A DNA stretch of 64,000 bases from Syncephalis fuscata (Eukaryota > Zoopagomycota > Zoopagomycetes > Zoopagales > Piptocephalidaceae): NCBI GenBank assembly GCA_025786725.1, contig JAHLTZ010000004.1, positions 855,314 to 919,313 of the forward strand, read 5' to 3'. The position numbers and the translations under genes are program-made. Shown here piece by piece: positions 1 to 13,034 of the stretch (the first letter of the stretch is position 1; every line of letters begins with the position of its first letter). The notes under the pieces are model-generated. The model had not been told where the DNA came from, ran no database searches, and saw only the letters and a program-made list of their open reading frames with translations.

Positions 1-3000
1 TGGGACCTAAAAGAATGTACAGATATATTATCTGCAGCGTTCTGTGCTTCTGACGACACCGCTTGATACCGGAAAGCTTCCGAATTAGGCATGGAGTGCA
101 ATAGCAATTAGGTATTGCTTGCTTGTTTGTTTGTTTGTTAGGAGGATGGTTGAAGAGTAAGGACAGAGGTAAAAGAACGAACAAAAGAGTGAGTTGTAAG
201 AAAAGAGACTTTCTATCCAAGTATGTCACACTTCTTGAAACAGAACAGGAATTTACTATTCTCAGTGATACATAGACCGCTAGTAATAGTATTCAGGCTT
301 GAATTTGGTTACACTACTTGTTGAAATTGTTTGCTAGGATTGGCTCTTACCGTAGGATACGTTTCTATCATTGAAACAATTTATGGTAAACGGAGTGGCT
401 TCAATGTTGTCGTCATTACTCTGACTAATAGAAGTGAAAATAAATTTGCGTTCTATTAATGGTTTCACACTGTTATGATCTCAATGATTAGTTAGATCTT
501 TTTATAATTCGCTAATCCATGATTAAAACTAAATTATCGTGTGTTTTCAAAAGACTAAGGCCGTGACATAACACATGCAGATATAAGGTGTTATCGTCCA
601 ATAAAATCAATGCATTGCCAGGCCAGCGATGTCACGCATTTGCAGTACTCCAGAGTAATATGCAGCAATTTATGCATTTGTACGCAGCCATTGTTAGTCA
701 CAACATGCTTAGCATTAAAATGTGCCCATTCGGCTCGACCCGGTCCATATGAGCTCAGCTTGAGTATTATTAAATCGGAACTCAAAATATCTTTTTATAC
801 ATATTATCAATTCATTAATAATAACGATTAGCCTAAGTTTAGGTAGTACTGTGTTATTTCAATCTTTTTCTATGTTTCATTGCAGATTTAATAATAGTGT
901 AATGTATTTTAATACTGCCTATTACACTATTACAATTAAAAATTGCTAAACAAATAAAATATATTTAATTATTTATAGTTGAGCTGATAGCTTGGCCATT
1001 CTAGTAATAGTAGTAGCAATAGTACTAGGCTACCTTGAGTCATTAATAACGCATCATCAATTATGTAGGTTGATAGATGGTCGCATGCAAAAGTGACCCA
1101 CATATTATTGCTACGGCCATGTCTGTATATGCTGTTCCCATGACATCATACATTGGTTGTACGCCACTCTACAGAAATATAGTTATTTTTGTTTAATATG
1201 TGTAAAATTCTAAATTTAAATGTATAAAGCGTATTAAAATCCAACTGTATTAGTATTTTAATGATATACACATTAATCTAATACAGTACATCGCTCATCA
1301 TTAAAAAAAACAGGAGAATACAATGTATTCGATTTGTTTATTGTATCACGAGAACGGTTTACGAATGAAGATTAGCATGCACATTCATTGTCTCCTTGCT
1401 GCTGCATGCTGATTCTACAGACAAAGACATGCTAGCATGTGCCTGGATTAGATCCGGGCAAATATAAATTCTAGAATGCAAGAAATTAGGAGGTGCACTA
1501 GCCGATGTTTCGTACATTTTTATTATTGCTGATTATTGGTTTATTAATAAAAGAAATCGAGACTGTTACTAACTAGTGTATACGTGGACGTAAATGTAGC
1601 ATGTGCAAGTAGTGTCATCATCAACAACGGCATTATTATCACCGGGGCTAGACCTCCTTACTCTAGTCGCCTCTGCCATGCCAGCCAATCGTTTCTGCGG
1701 GCGATGAATGGCCGAGGCCTTCATGTGTGTGTGTGTGTGTGTGTGTTGTATTCTTGCTTGTTGTTCGTGCTGGTTTTAGACGTGTGGATATGGCAGCACG
1801 CGCAGTTTAGCTATGAGCCGCGACAAGCACTCACGTCAAATACCATGCTATTATTGATTTGGCTTCTTTGGCCTTTGGCTCTGTGCTCGAGAATAGTGCG
1901 AATGCGTAGATGGCAAGCGCGCTAGGCAGGTAGTTGCATCGTGTTGGTGGCGCTTCAGTCAGATTTAAAACATATATTTAGCGATGATGCTGTTGCCCAT
2001 TGTTGGTGTACACACCAGCCACCAAATTCCTTAATCTTTTTATCAATTTGCAATACACCCACTTTTCCCATCTATTCGTTCTTTACCATTTATCTTTACG
2101 CTTTTGATGCCTTGTCACTAGTGTATTTCTTTCCCGTACGCTCGTTTTCTTCGCAGCAACATCTGCCTTATCACTATCGACTGGAATTTACTTTTTACCA
2201 GCTTTTAGTGAAATTGTACTGACGTGCTGCGCTTTTCCGCCATTCGGATATAATTACAAAAGTAACGACATCTGAGATAACTAAACCATTAACTTATTGA
2301 ATTATTGAATATATCATCTTGTAATACGCTGTTGACTCTGGTATTTGTACCAAGTTATCTAGGCCGTAGTAGTGACCATTTCCAGTGACATAGCCATACA
2401 GTGTACGTATTAATTTCATTTTTTTACCATATTAAGCACCACTATTTATTTAAACAACAATATGATTCTTACACGCAATATACCACATCGCTACTTAATT
2501 ATAACATGTCGATATTAATGGTTGAGACATATGGTTTAACAGTTTACATGACATATTAATTACAGGATGAGAAAAGGGTAAAACGATCTTACCAAGCAAT
2601 GGCGATAACTGTTTATATTTGTAAAATGTTGTAACCATCTTCCTACTGAGAGTAAAAGCGTTGAACAGATTGGTGACAATGCAACGCACCTTCTCGTACA
2701 AGACTTTTGGCTGGAAAGCTCATTGTTAAATGGCGCCATAAGAACAACGTGATACTGCATGTTACCTACTATAGGTATCAATTCATTTGCTGCATTGGCT
2801 TGCATGCTATGAGCAACAATGGACAAGTCTAGACCCTCTAGCGGGCATACTATTGCCTATACATTGATCTAGACCGCGTCCATTGCTTTGCTTTTTGTAG
2901 TTTTTCCGTATATAGCAAGGCACGAGGAAAATAAGAGAGAAGATTGGTTACACGGACCGCCGATCTATTTATCGCTCATACTTGACTTGTGCTTTTGCAA

Positions 3001-3705
3001 GTACGGCTTTTTTCTCTTTTGTTAATTTTATTGCTGTGCTGTCGATAAGTTTTATATTTTTCAATTCCAGGCGCTACTATGTTTATGATAATTAGGAGTA
3101 TCAAAGCTATTATTGGTAGGCATCTATTCATTCTGAAGTGTAGCAAACATTAGAGCTCGTCAAAAATGAATGGCTAAAGTACAATTATTTAACAATTCAC
3201 TTGAACTTGAGATTTCCGATGTACTAAGTAGAAATTACTTTCAAAACAGTTCTATTGGTGCAAGTCGTTTGCGGCACCTTTGCCAACCATTGTTGCTTGA
3301 ATTAATTTGCCACTATGCCGATCAGGTTTAGTCATGTGTCTCTGCTTATTCTGATCAGGTTATTTCCTTAGCCTATGGCATATTTTTTTAGTTAATATAT
3401 ATAACAAGTTTTTATTATTATCCACTAGTAAACTTACTAACGCACTTTGTTCTATTTATTATTCCTTTTTACATAGATATTTTTACTTGTAATTGATTTA
3501 TTTCAATAGCGTTTTACTGACACGACAGTAATAACAAAGACAGCTGCAACAAAAATCTTTAATAATAATAATAGTAGTAGTAATAACAATAATACCCGTA
3601 GTAAAGTTGCAGCAGAAGCAAACATTCGCAAATCCACTATTTCGTATTAATACATACTAAAAAAGTGTATAGTTTATTGTGATTATTACTGCTAACAGTA
3701 ATACT
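1..3705. other. Intergenic, no gene recognised
   Basis: AT-rich sequence with many stops in all frames. The short open stretches (for example 1584-1925 and 2495-2826) lack recognisable domains, and the first of these starts on a non-ATG codon. A GT dinucleotide run lies at 1724-1746. The last few hundred bases before 3706 presumably hold the promoter and 5' leader of the histidine kinase, with (AAT/AGT)-rich sequence at 3560-3600. Confidence 0.6.
1724..1746. repeat. (GT)n microsatellite
   Basis: Uninterrupted GT dinucleotides in non-coding sequence. Confidence 0.9.
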
Positions 3706-6700
3706 ATGACGGTCGAACTATCGTTGCTGCAAGGCTCTCAAACAGGGCCAGAGTTGATTGATGCGTTGGACATACTTCATATGCAATTAGAACAGCTAGT
3801 CAACTCACCTCCAAAATACTTTCGACATCTTTGTGACACTATAAGAATTCTTTTGGATGCACCATTAGTTTCTTTTCTATATCCAGTAGCCGTGGATCCT
3901 CTTATGAACCACCATCTTTATCGCACCTATGGATTTCCTATAATGGAACCTGATGCAGATGTGCTACCTGGGGAGAAACTTCCCTCCGATGGAGCCATTT
4001 TTTCTTTTGAACCATACGCAACACGATTCCATCGATTGATGCTTGCTAGCGGATTTGCTCGTCTCGAGGTAGGCGAGAGTGAAGATGGTACTGTAGAGAC
4101 ACCTGATTGGTGGCCACGTACAATTGCTACTTCATGTGATGAAAAGCAAGCCAGTCCAGGTGAAACAATAAGCTATACAGATTCGGCATCGTCGCCTACG
4201 TCCAATTTACCAACTTTGCTGGAAAATAATCCCGGCAAAAGCTTGATAAAAATGTTCAGTCAATTTGCAAAAAGTGGCACGGCATACATAGGTCACCTTA
4301 TTAGGCTGTCATTTTCGCAAATACCGGCGGAACACTTGGAGAATGACACCGAAACAAGCAATTCTAGTTTGCCACCGCGATTAGGAAGTTTATTCTGTAT
4401 CTTTCTTCCTAATACGTCGCTGGATAAATTTCCATTGGAAACACGGCAAGCCCGAAAGATTGAAGTAGACTGGACATTACGTTTGGTCAACTCATGGCTT
4501 GATGCCATTTTTGCTAATGAGTTTTCTCATCTTGGCACTGAAGATGACCGTCCAATGGACATACTAAACAGCAAGTCGCTGCAATCGCACATGGCCGGTA
4601 GAAATCGTAAACGAACAGCGGAGTGTGCACTTGATCAAAATGACAATGCTGGTAAAACAAGTGCCAGTGCTAGCAAATTGTTCGATAGTGCTTCAACGGA
4701 TCTAACTCATAAATTGTCAAGTACAATTACAAGCCCAAGTGAAGAACCGGTTCAGAAACGTGTTAGGCTACGACGAGAAAGTCAACATCTTCAAGGCATT
4801 CAAATGGCTCATGATCATACAAATGACTCTGAGCGCTATTTTTCATATATGAATCGAGACGATGTGTTTGGTAAGTCTGGCGTAGCATCCGAACCATTCC
4901 ACTTCAGTTTTGGCGCGTTCATAAAACCACCCACTTATTCGACACTCGATCATTTCTCACTACAAACTGGTCGTCGTCTTTATTGTAATAATAATGATAA
5001 TGATAATGGTGCCATTGATGCTTCTACTGATGATTCGCAAAAAATCGCCTCTCATTTACTCAAGTTTTCTGAAATTTCGTATCTTGCGCATGCGCAATTG
5101 AATGAATCATCCGTGGTCTCAGAAATATTATATGGTTCGTAGCTATATTGACTGCTCTTTATGATCTATTATTACAAAATATGATTATGTAATCGTAGTA
5201 CACCTTGTTTCAATATCTTTTTTCTAACAAATATGCAATTTTATAATATTATCATTTACTTCTTTGCGCCTATTAATATGTAATTTAACAATTTACTAAC
5301 ATTTCTATTGTATTTTGTTTGATATAGCGCGTTTTTCGCATGAACTAAGGTAAGTTTAACTTTAATTGAATGTATAGTTTACATTAACATAATAAATAAT
5401 TACAGAACACCGCTGCAGACTATTGCATCTGTTGCGCAGTTAATGCAAACAGTTTTGGAGGTAAATCCACCGGAAACTGAACAAGTGTCCAATGCCGATA
5501 TTGCACGTACCTCAGACATTATAGAGGCGCGTGGACAACTGCGTATTATCTTAGCGGCATCTGAGAAGATAACGCGAATGATTGATGATTTAATTGATTT
5601 GATATTCTGGAGTACAACAGGCGTACCAACCGTGTCAGTTTTAGAAATACGAACAATCTCTGTCAAGGAAATGGTCAATATGGCTTTTTCACGCGTTGAA
5701 GAATCCTTGAATATTGGCGGATTTCTTGAACAAGATTCAATTAAAACCGAGTATAATTCTTCGGTTGTTAGCGATACTGCATCAGCATCAATTAGCTCAT
5801 CTTCAAAACTTATGAACATTTCGATGCGTCTAGAAATAGATGATGGATTTCCCGAATGGATTCAAGGTAATTTACAAAATAACCAATCCAAGTTTACTAA
5901 TCTCCTAATTGTTACAATATCTAGTTGATCGCAACAAAATCATGCGTGTATTAAAACATCTTATCCGCAATGCTTGTCAGGTATAGTAAATACCTGTGTT
6001 AATAACAATATTATTTAAACTAATTTATTGCATAAAATTAGGCTGTTGGTTCAAAAGGCGAAGTCATTGTACGTGTATCGTTGAAAGACGGCGATGCTAC
6101 AATCTCGGATAATAGCAATATCTCTCAAACTACTGAGAACAAACAATTTATTATTTTTAGTGTTATTGTAAGTAACTAATGTGCTATTGTTTTAAAATAT
6201 TTATTAACTCATTTCTATTGTAAACTAATAATAACAATAACATTAATAACAATGATGATATAGGATAATGGCAGTGGAATAACTAAAGAGGCTTGTAAGC
6301 AGCTGTTTGTTCTTAATTCGGACCATGGTGATCCTAGTCATGAGGGAGCAGGTAAGCATTTTAAACTATTAAATGATATTCTGACCCATTAATAGCTCGT
6401 TATTCTATTCAATCGCCAACCTTACTAACCTCTACATCTACACTGCCTATAAATTATATATGTGCCAACAATAACGATGGATATTCAGGTATGGGACTTG
6501 TTGTTAGCAAAGGTCTCGTTCAATCAATGTCTGGCGATCTATGGCTAGAAAATACAACGGTTGGCAAAGGAAGCGAGTTTTGTGTCCGTATTCCACTTTA
6601 TACGACACCACAGAGATCGACCTCTCCAACGACGTCAAATCCATCCGCAACATCACCAATTAACAATTCACACAATGAATTAAGTGAATTGGTTAAATCA

Positions 6701-7447
6701 AACGCCATGGAGCTTGATAGTGTTGTACATGATAATAATAGTAACACTATTGATATCGATAACAATTCATCTAAAAAAAATGATGTCGATAACGCTACTG
6801 ATGATATAACAAGCGATGAAATAATACCAGTACAACAGCATCGGCAACAGCAACATTTTAATGAAATTCAATCAATTGCCGAACTACGTGTTTTAGTAGT
6901 CGAGGACAATTTTGTTGTTCGTAAACTCATTGTACGTATGCTTGGTCGACTTGGTTTGGTCAACGTTGTGGAATGTGAGAATGGTCTCGTAGCAGTACAG
7001 CAGTGTCAAAAAGACTACTACGATCTTGTTTTAATGGATTGTGGCATGCCAGTGTAAGTTATATTTGACATGTTTTATTATTATTTGCTTAAACGCATTC
7101 ATAGAATGGATGGCTTTGAAGCATCACGCCAAATCCGTAAAATGTATGGTACGCCCGTTGATAATACCGATTCTTCTTCAAAGGAAATAGCCAATTCATG
7201 TCAAAGCTGTCAAGAAAATCAATGCAAGATTTCCAAGTCGGCATCCGCACTTACTTATTGCAAGGATGCGTTGCCACGTATGCGCATTGTTGCCGTCACA
7301 GCCAATGCTAGTTACGCGCATCGTCAACGTGTACTCCAATCTGGCATCGATTACTGCATTCTTAAGCCAATTCGTTTTGATGACCTACAAGAGGTAGTAC
7401 GCCAGCTGGCCACGGAACGTAATTTTGCCTTTAAAAATACTATTTAA
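3706..7447 (+). CDS. Hybrid histidine kinase with C-terminal receiver domain
   Basis: Two-component sensor kinase: autophosphorylates on His, passes phosphate to its own receiver Asp and then probably to an Ypd1-type carrier. Eight exons: 3706-5134, 5328-5349, 5406-5866, 5925-5980, 6042-6167, 6264-6351, 6489-7053, 7105-7447. They sum to exactly 1030 codons (1029 aa). The first ATG is at 3706; upstream in-frame codons lack ATG. Residues 1 to about 470 are unrecognised, with two basic patches (RNRKR, KRVRLRR). The H box reads ARFSHELRTPLQT and is built across the second exon, which is only 22 nt. The N-box region is HLIRNACQ, G1 is DNGSGI, G2 is GAGMGL. An Asn/Asp/Gln-rich linker precedes the receiver (VVEDN; phospho-acceptor in LVLMDCGMPVMDG; conserved Lys in ILKPI). 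No membrane segment is evident, so it is probably cytosolic. The input signal is unknown. Confidence 0.9.
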
Positions 7448-7863
7448 GTAGCTTCCTCTCGTTGCTTTTCTTACTTTTTTCTCCTCTTGCCAGTGTCGTT
7501 TAATTCTTGTAATATTCAAGATGACCATGACGACACCGATGATAATGATGCCGTATCATTTCCACCGCGACTTTCCGAAGGTGGCCTTGTGTTTTTGATA
7601 TTGCTATTCGTCTACTTTATCATCTCTAATTTTTTGCGCGCTTGCTCATTTCTTTATCTGTGGCATTGCTTAACGCTTTGCGGTTTTGTAGGCTAAGCAA
7701 TGGTGAATCTCTTCAACGTCACCTACGCTCACTCTATTAATATTGAACTTTATTTCAATAATTTGCATTTATTTTTATTTAAAATATTCCTAAGTCAATG
7801 AAAACGTCATACATAGCCTTGTTAAATGAATAAAAAGTCATAATTGGCTGTGCTAGATGCTCA
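7448..7863. other. Convergent 3' intergenic region
   Basis: About 415 bp between the stop of the histidine kinase and the stop of TRM112. It presumably contains both 3' UTRs. An open stretch at 7487-7696 starts on TTG and was not accepted as a gene. Confidence 0.6.
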
Positions 7864-7991
7864 TTAGATTTCATGCTCTGTAAGTAGCATATTAGCCACA
7901 CCATCTTTAATTCGGTAGATGTGTCCACATCCATCGCATATCATTTTGCCTTCAATAATACGCGTCTAATTATCATATTAATTAATTAGCA

Positions 7992-8022
<31 letters not shown>

Positions 8023-8375
8023 CGCTTACTTCTAATAGAATCTTGTGAAGAGCATTTAATACTGTCTCATTCATGTCTTCAGGCATCTGTTCAGGAAGCT
8101 CTGTAATACCAAGCTATATAACAAATCAAAATAAGTAACCTATATAAACACTACTTTCTGCTGCTATCTCTTGCCGATCATCGTGTACCTACCTGAATTG
8201 CCGTGGTGCGAAGGGCCGTCCAATCGATTTTTGGTAACATACCAATAAGAAAATCGGCATTCATCTCAGTTCTTTCCTCGGTGTCCAGTTGAACCTCTTC
8301 AAAACGTAGTGGATAGTTGTTCGTGGTACAACCACGAGCGTGGCATTGAAGCATATTATGCGTTAAAAGTCTCAT
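7864..8375 (-). CDS. TRM112: Multifunctional methyltransferase activator Trm112
   Basis: Small zinc-finger partner that stabilises and activates several methyltransferases acting on tRNA, rRNA and the release factor eRF1. Three exons on the minus strand (8193-8375, 8030-8113, 7864-7965) give 123 codons (122 aa), close to the usual 120-135 aa. The start MRLLTHNMLQCH is typical of the family. The first Cys pair is CHARGC. The second is in KMICDGCGHIY, followed by the conserved end GVANMLL. The middle exon carries LPEQMPEDM. The intron between exons 2 and 3 contains an ATT microsatellite. The ATG at 8375 is preceded by TTGTTCACC, the same nine bases that precede the STE3-like start at 13034. The upstream neighbour, asparagine synthetase, is on the same strand and ends 138 bp away. 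Confidence 0.93.
7994..8022. repeat. (ATT)n microsatellite in a TRM112 intron
   Basis: Perfect ATT trinucleotides inside the second intron of TRM112. Confidence 0.9.
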
Positions 8376-8513
8376 GGTGAACAAGAATGAAGTAAAGTAG
8401 AAAAAAAAACAAATATTTTTTGTGTGTCTATTATTTTGTCTTTTATGTAAAGTTATTTAATCAATCAAGTGTTCAATTAGTGTTTATTGTTTATCAAAAG
8501 ATGCAAATCAATT

Positions 8514-10534
8514 TTAAGCAGAGGTGGGATTTTCATAAGCAGCTGAATGAACTGCTTGAGCACGACCTGATGGATCCTCTGGACAACCTAAATAAATAAA
8601 TAATTAAAATAAAAAGCAAGTTAATAATTAAATAAAGCTATAATACAATTACTATGGCTTACCCCAATCAGCACGCGGAATCCAACGTACTACAGTGCTG
8701 GCTGTAGCTTGGCCAGGGAATTGTTTTTCAAATATATCGCGGTACCAATAGGCTTCTTTGGTCTTTGGTGTGTCCTCTGGCCAGCGAGCAGCACTCTGGC
8801 CAAACGCTTCATCGCTTACAAGTGCTGCAGCTTGATCGCGAAGTGAATCGATCCAGCTGTAGCCGACACCATCGGAGAACTGTTCCTTTTGGCGCCAAAG
8901 AATATGCTCAGGTAGATACGGCTTTTCTGGTGTATCAAATGCTTTACGTAGAATATATTTCTCTGCACGGTCCGACAAAATAAGCTTGTCCTTAGGATCA
9001 ATCGTCATACAAGCATCCAAGAAGTCGCGATCTAAAAATGGCACGCGGGCCTCAAGACCCCATGCCATAGTCGACTTATTGGCACGTAGACAATCGGCTG
9101 TATGAAGGTTTTTGACACGTTGCACTGTTTCTGCGTGGAAATCAGCCGGTGTTGGTGCTTTGTGGAAATAGAGATATCCTAATTAAATGTAAAATAAACA
9201 TATAACAATAAAAATATTAATAAATATACTATTAACGCTAATTAGTATTAATAACACTTACCGCCAAAGATTTCATCACTGCCTTCACCGCTAAGTACCA
9301 TTTTCACGCCCATCGATTTAATTTTACGACTAAGTAGGTACATAGGTGTACTAGCACGAATAGTAGTCACATCATATGTCTCCAGATGATTGATAACATC
9401 AGCAATGGCATCGTGGCCTTCTTGCAGCGTGAATGTAAACTCATGATGGGCCGTGTTTAAGAATTTAGCCACTTCGCGTGCCGCCACAAGGTCCGGCGAG
9501 TTAAGAAGTCCGACGCTGAAGGAGTGGAGCTTTGGAAAACCCGTGAGACCATCTACTAACATTAGTTAATCGTCTATTCGCACGCACTTTTGCAAGTTCA
9601 CATACTCATATCAATATTTTTTTCGATAGAACTGTTAGCTTCCTGGCGTAATTTCTCAGCTTCACGTACAGCAATACTGGCAATAAGACTTGAGTCAAGG
9701 CCACCGCTCAACAGTACACCATATGGCACTTCGCTCATTAAACGCTTGCGGACTGCAGCCTCAAGATGTGTACGAATTGAAGTAAGATCGGCCGGTGTCG
9801 TAGGTACTTTAGCGCCATCCCACCAGATTGGCTGGTAGTAGCGGGTCGTTTCCCCTGTCAACGAGTCAAAAACATGACCAGGAGGGAACGACTCAAGATG
9901 GTCGCACTCTTCGTGGAGTGCTTTCATTTCTGAGGCAAAGTATAGCGTATCTGGATGTGCGCTATGATGGCCACGATAAAGCGTTGTAATGCCAATGGGG
10001 TCCCGTGCAGCAATAACACGCTGTTTGCGTGTATCTACAAGCACAAAACTAAACATGCCATCCAGTAAATTGACTAGATCGATGCCCATTTCCTCGTACT
10101 ATATTATGTTATTAGCAATAAATACGTCATAAATAAATAACTCACCAAATAGATAATAACTTCACAATCCGATTGTGTCTTAAAGACAATATCTTTGCGC
10201 TTTAGTTGTTTGCGCAGAGCAAGATGGTTGTAGATCTCGCCGTTTACCGAAAGAATAATTGTACCGTCGGCATTGGTCAATGGTTGGGCGCCACTATCTA
10301 TATTCACGTTAAAATCGCTCAATTGCAAAAACAATACGCAATAGTTGCTGGTTGGTTATACTTACCAACACCAACAATGGCTAATCGCTCGTGAGCAATA
10401 ATATGTTGACCCGAGATAATACAGCCACTCCAGTCAGGACCACGGTGGCGGATCGACTTGGACATCTCCAAAACGCGGTGGCGATATTGCTCGGCATCGC
10501 CGTGGTAGTTGAAAACAGCACAAATACCACACAT
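8514..10534 (-). CDS. Asparagine synthetase (glutamine-hydrolysing)
   Basis: Converts aspartate, glutamine and ATP to asparagine, glutamate, AMP and PPi in the cytosol. Six exons on the minus strand: 10366-10534, 10146-10297, 9606-10098, 9262-9555, 8663-9178, 8514-8587, totalling 566 codons (565 aa), the usual eukaryotic length. The start MCGICAVF gives the N-terminal catalytic Cys2 of the class II glutaminase after Met removal. RHRGPDWSG and NGEIYNH are glutaminase motifs. The synthetase half has the PP-loop LSGGLDSS, followed by [13 protein letters not shown] and LEARVPFLD. The C-terminal exon is short ([13 protein letters not shown]). The third intron is only 50 nt (9556-9605), and its 5' boundary is the least certain junction. 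A coding-strand pyrimidine tract lies just upstream (10551-10592). All catalytic motifs are intact. Confidence 0.95.
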
Positions 10535-11573
10535 AGCAGCAGTTGAAAGTTATAAAAAGAAAAAAGCGGTAATAACGGAATAAAACGAAGGGCCAGCTAT
10601 AGAAGCAATGAGCTATAGCGCAAGTTATGCTGGACATTAAATAGGGGGCGGTAACACAGATGATAGATGGATCAATCAATCAATCTCAGCATTGCTGCCA
10701 ACCGGATGGCAACGGAGCAAGTCGGGGTATTGATAGGCCGTGGCGTTCTCATCGCTATTAGGCAGTATGAAACGATTGATAGGTAAGAACAGAAGCCATG
10801 CCAATGTTTGAAACCGGTTATCACTGTTGGCAAGCGACAACTATTTTATTAATATAAACGAAGTATATAGCAAACGCGACTAATTAAATAAATAGCAAAA
10901 CAAGTTGAAATATCTAACAGGCACAAGAAATGATAGAATGCTAGAATAATTGTGTATTATTTTAGTAAAACACGGTATTTATCATTTAATTTGGATTACA
11001 ACTCAATATACTATAATCATAATAAGAAAAGGTAGAAATGCCAAGCGGAGCATTGTATAAATATTTAGATTAGGCGCCTGACTTATTAGAGTAGGTGCCT
11101 GATAGTCAGGCAATATGCACCTGATGGGAATAAATGTAAACGAGGCTTATATTACTATTAATTATACTTTTATATCCCTTGATGAGTAAGCTTTATAATT
11201 ACACAATATAACAAATTATATATATATTCTTTTTAACCATCATAACAGTTTAATAGATACAATTAATTAATCGATGTATAAATAAGGTTTTATTATTAAA
11301 CATTAATGAAAACTTTGATAGTTTCAATGTATTAAAAATGCAGTTTATTATTTTAATTAATGCAACATTTATTACATTTCTACAGCATCAAAGATGATTA
11401 TTGTTTTAATTAATGTTCATAATAAAATTTTGCTTTTACATTTATTTATTTATTTACTACTACGCTTTTATGGCAGTTAAAAATATAATTAAATAAATAG
11501 ATATAATTTATTCGTGTTTAGTTCCAAAATGATATTGCTTATTATACTAAATAAAAACAACGCGTAATAATTA
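10535..11573. other. Intergenic, asparagine synthetase promoter side
   Basis: About 1 kb between two minus-strand genes. It holds the asparagine synthetase upstream region, with a minus-strand pyrimidine-rich tract at 10551-10592, and the 3' flank of the STE3-like gene. A short near-repeat occurs at 11073-11125 (GGCGCCTGA, then GGTGCCTGA). No ORF of interest. Confidence 0.6.
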
Positions 11574-13034
11574 TTATCGGCCAACTGCTGCCAAACTTGG
11601 TTTCCGTAAGCGACGTTGTCCATTTAATGGAGAAGAATTCTGAGTTGCTCGGGAGATGTGATGGCGCGGCACAACAACCACTGATGAAACTGCCTCTTGC
11701 AGATCACGACTATCTTCATTACCGTCACCGTGGTTTAAACTGGGAAATACTGATAGTCTGCTCAAGTGTAGATTTGAATCAGAGTATTCTAAAGAACTAG
11801 GCGGTGGATCGGCCAAAATTGAAGAATTTACCGGTGTGTAATAAAAACTTTCTCGTTCAGACATTGCAGGTGGTGGTAAAACTGATGTCTGTGAAATGTT
11901 TACTGCCCATGACAAATTCTCTGTATTTGTTTCGATCGTACAGGGCGATGGATTGGTGTTTATTGCATATCGATACTCATTACTTTTACTGTTGTTTATG
12001 GTATTAATACCGATACAGTTGCTTTCATTATTACTTGTTGTTATTGGATGGCCGATGACAGTTGCATGTAATACACTGGGTCTGGCCTTTTCAAATATAG
12101 TTTCGGGTGCTTTGCCGCAGCAATGTTTAAATAAAATACGAAAACTATCACTATCGGTAGAAAAGGCGAAAAAGTCTAGAATGCCTAATAGTGAGCTTAA
12201 AATGTCGCCCATCATTTGACTATCTAATTCTTTTTGGCGTACTTCAGGCGACCAGTCGCTTGGATCGGGGCCAGCCGGTGCCCATGCATCTCCAGGAGCA
12301 TTGGCATATTCGTGAAAGCTAAGGTAAACATGAAAGACACCGGCAACACCAATGTTAAGACACACGACCAAAAGCCGGATAATAACACTGATGGGCAGTA
12401 AACGCGCGTCCAAATAGCGTAACATGTGCCGCCATCGTAATAGAAATTGTAGAACACTTGCGAGTAGCATACCAAGACAGACAGCCGTTGGTAAAATGCC
12501 CCATGCAGCGTCAGAACCAATTAATTGCCAGCGCACCGAGTACGCATACCGGCAATCGTAGATACCTGTTTTCCGCATGGCCGGCCATAATTGTAGTTGT
12601 GGCAGTACACCTAAAATGGCCGGAATTATTGGCACCAAGTAAGCAAGCCAGCTAGTCCATTTATCAATATGCTTCCAACTATCGGTCGCGTTAAACATGC
12701 CGGTTTCTTGGCGGATAACCGCACGCCAAATACGACAAGCAAATCCAGCGGCAAATATTTGCATAGCCCGTGGTGCGTAAAGAGCAATCGATCGTCGGGT
12801 AAAACAGGCCGCGACGGGTGCGTCAATCATCATTACCCCGTAGAGTGTTAGATGAATTAACTGCGATAGATGATACAAGACCATAACAACCGAGTACCGA
12901 GCAATGAACCAACGATGTAGCTTTGCCTGCGTATAGCAGACACACAATGCTCCAATCAATGAAAATATATGGAACACGATAATGACCACCTCTATCGATG
13001 TTGGCGGTACCATCGAATCTATCATATCGTACAT
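11574..13034 (-). CDS. Seven-transmembrane receptor, resembles STE3-type pheromone receptors
   Basis: Single-exon 486-aa protein, ATG at 13034. Seven hydrophobic segments: about residues 14-37, 46-70, 85-110, 125-147, 170-197, 207-235 and 265-285. A Ser/Asn-rich cytoplasmic tail of about 180 aa follows, as expected of a G-protein-coupled receptor. STE3-like features: the third cytoplasmic loop has RWRHMLRYLDARLLPISVII followed by RLL at the start of TM6, recalling the family's basic loop and RLM, and TM7 ends DFFAFSTDSDSFRILF, recalling the FFFFG..EA..YR end of STE3 proteins. These resemblances were judged by eye. Alternatives are another fungal GPCR class or an orphan family. The next gene upstream on the same strand, a 7TM-RGS protein, could act in the same G-protein circuit. 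The frame is intact throughout. Confidence 0.6.
   Translation of the reverse strand: MYDMIDSMVPPTSIEVVIIVFHIFSLIGALCVCYTQAKLHRWFIARYSVVMVLYHLSQLIHLTLYGVMMIDAPVAACFTRRSIALYAPRAMQIFAAGFACRIWRAVIRQETGMFNATDSWKHIDKWTSWLAYLVPIIPAILGVLPQLQLWPAMRKTGIYDCRYAYSVRWQLIGSDAAWGILPTAVCLGMLLASVLQFLLRWRHMLRYLDARLLPISVIIRLLVVCLNIGVAGVFHVYLSFHEYANAPGDAWAPAGPDPSDWSPEVRQKELDSQMMGDILSSLLGILDFFAFSTDSDSFRILFKHCCGKAPETIFEKARPSVLHATVIGHPITTSNNESNCIGINTINNSKSNEYRYAINTNPSPCTIETNTENLSWAVNISQTSVLPPPAMSERESFYYTPVNSSILADPPPSSLEYSDSNLHLSRLSVFPSLNHGDGNEDSRDLQEAVSSVVVVPRHHISRATQNSSPLNGQRRLRKPSLAAVGR

Noticed and set aside
1584-1925. 113-codon open stretch
   Set aside because: Starts on GTG, contains a translated GT microsatellite and has no domain.
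7487-7696. Hydrophobic 69-codon stretch after the histidine kinase
   Set aside because: Starts on TTG, lies in the likely 3' UTR and has no homologous pattern.
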